Assembly: GCF_009762325.1 (NCBI RefSeq)
Contig: NZ_CP034348.1
Span: 1,680,501-1,744,500, forward strand
Source: Roseovarius faecimaris
GTDB taxonomy: Bacteria; Pseudomonadota; Alphaproteobacteria; Rhodobacterales; Rhodobacteraceae
Reading direction: 5' to 3'
Length of the DNA: 64,000 nt
The translations under genes were made by a program, and so were the position numbers. Every line of letters begins with the position of its first letter. The stretch's first letter is position 1. Below the pieces are notes generated by a model that made no database searches, was not told the DNA's origin, and saw nothing but the letters and a program-made list of their open reading frames with translations. Positions 63,971-64,000 of this stretch are shown here, in pieces.

Positions 63971-64000
63971 TCAGGCGCGGCGGCGGCGGCTGCCGACGCG
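63971..64000 (-). CDS. 3' end of a truncated minus-strand gene
   Basis: Only the last nine codons and TGA are visible, ending RVGSRRRRA. An arginine-rich tail could be the end of a PEP-CTERM-like sorting signal or of a basic protein; the hydrophobic segment that would decide this lies outside the window. The terminator at 63922-63948 follows it. Confidence 0.45.
   Translation of the reverse strand, partial: RVGSRRRRA

Noticed and set aside
1..64000. CRISPR arrays, tRNA or rRNA genes, insertion sequences or prophage
   Set aside because: No regularly spaced repeats, cloverleaf or rRNA-like segments, transposase or phage genes were recognised by eye; a tRNAscan/ISfinder search was not possible here.

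Overview
The window looks like chromosomal DNA of a GC-rich alphaproteobacterium of the Rhodobacterales (Roseobacter-type). The grounds are nir, nor and nos gene orders of the Paracoccus/Roseobacter kind, a trimethylamine-oxidation locus next to them, short operon spacing with many 4-bp ATGA overlaps, and strong G/C third positions. No rRNA, tRNA, CRISPR array, insertion sequence or phage gene was recognised.

Layout. (1) 1-5335: a membrane-anchored cyclic-nucleotide-binding-type protein, then an IclR regulator divergent from a five-gene sulfur module: methanethiol oxidase (SBP56/MtoX), 2Fe-2S ferredoxin, CoA-binding protein, rhodanese, and a persulfide-dioxygenase-like metallo-beta-lactamase protein. 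(2) 5336-11517: a cell-surface or glycolipid cluster with two family-2 glycosyltransferases, a large polytopic membrane protein, a flippase-like LPG-synthase-TM protein and a CmcI-like methyltransferase. (3) 11518-15205: a PaaI-type thioesterase, an MmgE/PrpD protein and class I fumarase. (4) 15206-46769: the reductive steps from nitrite to N2. These are nirS with a NirT-type multiheme fusion and a cupredoxin, a Crp/Fnr regulator and a DUF4202 gene, norCBQDEF on the minus strand, the heme d1 operon nirECF-DL-GHJN with a CbiX-like chelatase and a small membrane protein, hemA, the nosRZDFYLX operon, a second Crp/Fnr regulator and nnrS. No nitrate reductase is in the window. (5) 46770-57243: a methylamine locus with trimethylamine monooxygenase (tmm), a substrate-binding protein lacking an export signal, a GntR regulator, two MttB-family proteins without an in-frame amber codon, a DMGDH/sarcosine-dehydrogenase-like flavoprotein and a SAM methyltransferase. 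(6) 57244-64000: a LysR regulator, a hybrid histidine kinase with a divergent LuxR-type response regulator, a membrane-anchored protein of about five and a half tandem ~115-residue repeats, and the end of a truncated minus-strand gene.

How it works together. Seven 14-bp boxes (TT[GA]AC-N4-GTCAA or its reverse; the nirS copy begins CTAAC) precede nirS, the first Crp/Fnr gene, norC, nirE, hemA, nosR and nnrS. With the box centre put at -41.5, the predicted transcription starts give short leaders for most genes. At nosR the start falls exactly on the A of the ATG, which predicts a leaderless mRNA. The second Crp/Fnr gene instead has an FNR-like box (TTGTG-N4-ATCAA) with TATAGG at the expected -10 position, suggesting an oxygen-sensor to NO-sensor cascade. 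In the methylamine locus, repeats of ATTGGTTCA in the tmm upstream region recur at the GntR promoter and suggest a local regulon. Functions come from recognised family motifs and gene context; no database search was run.
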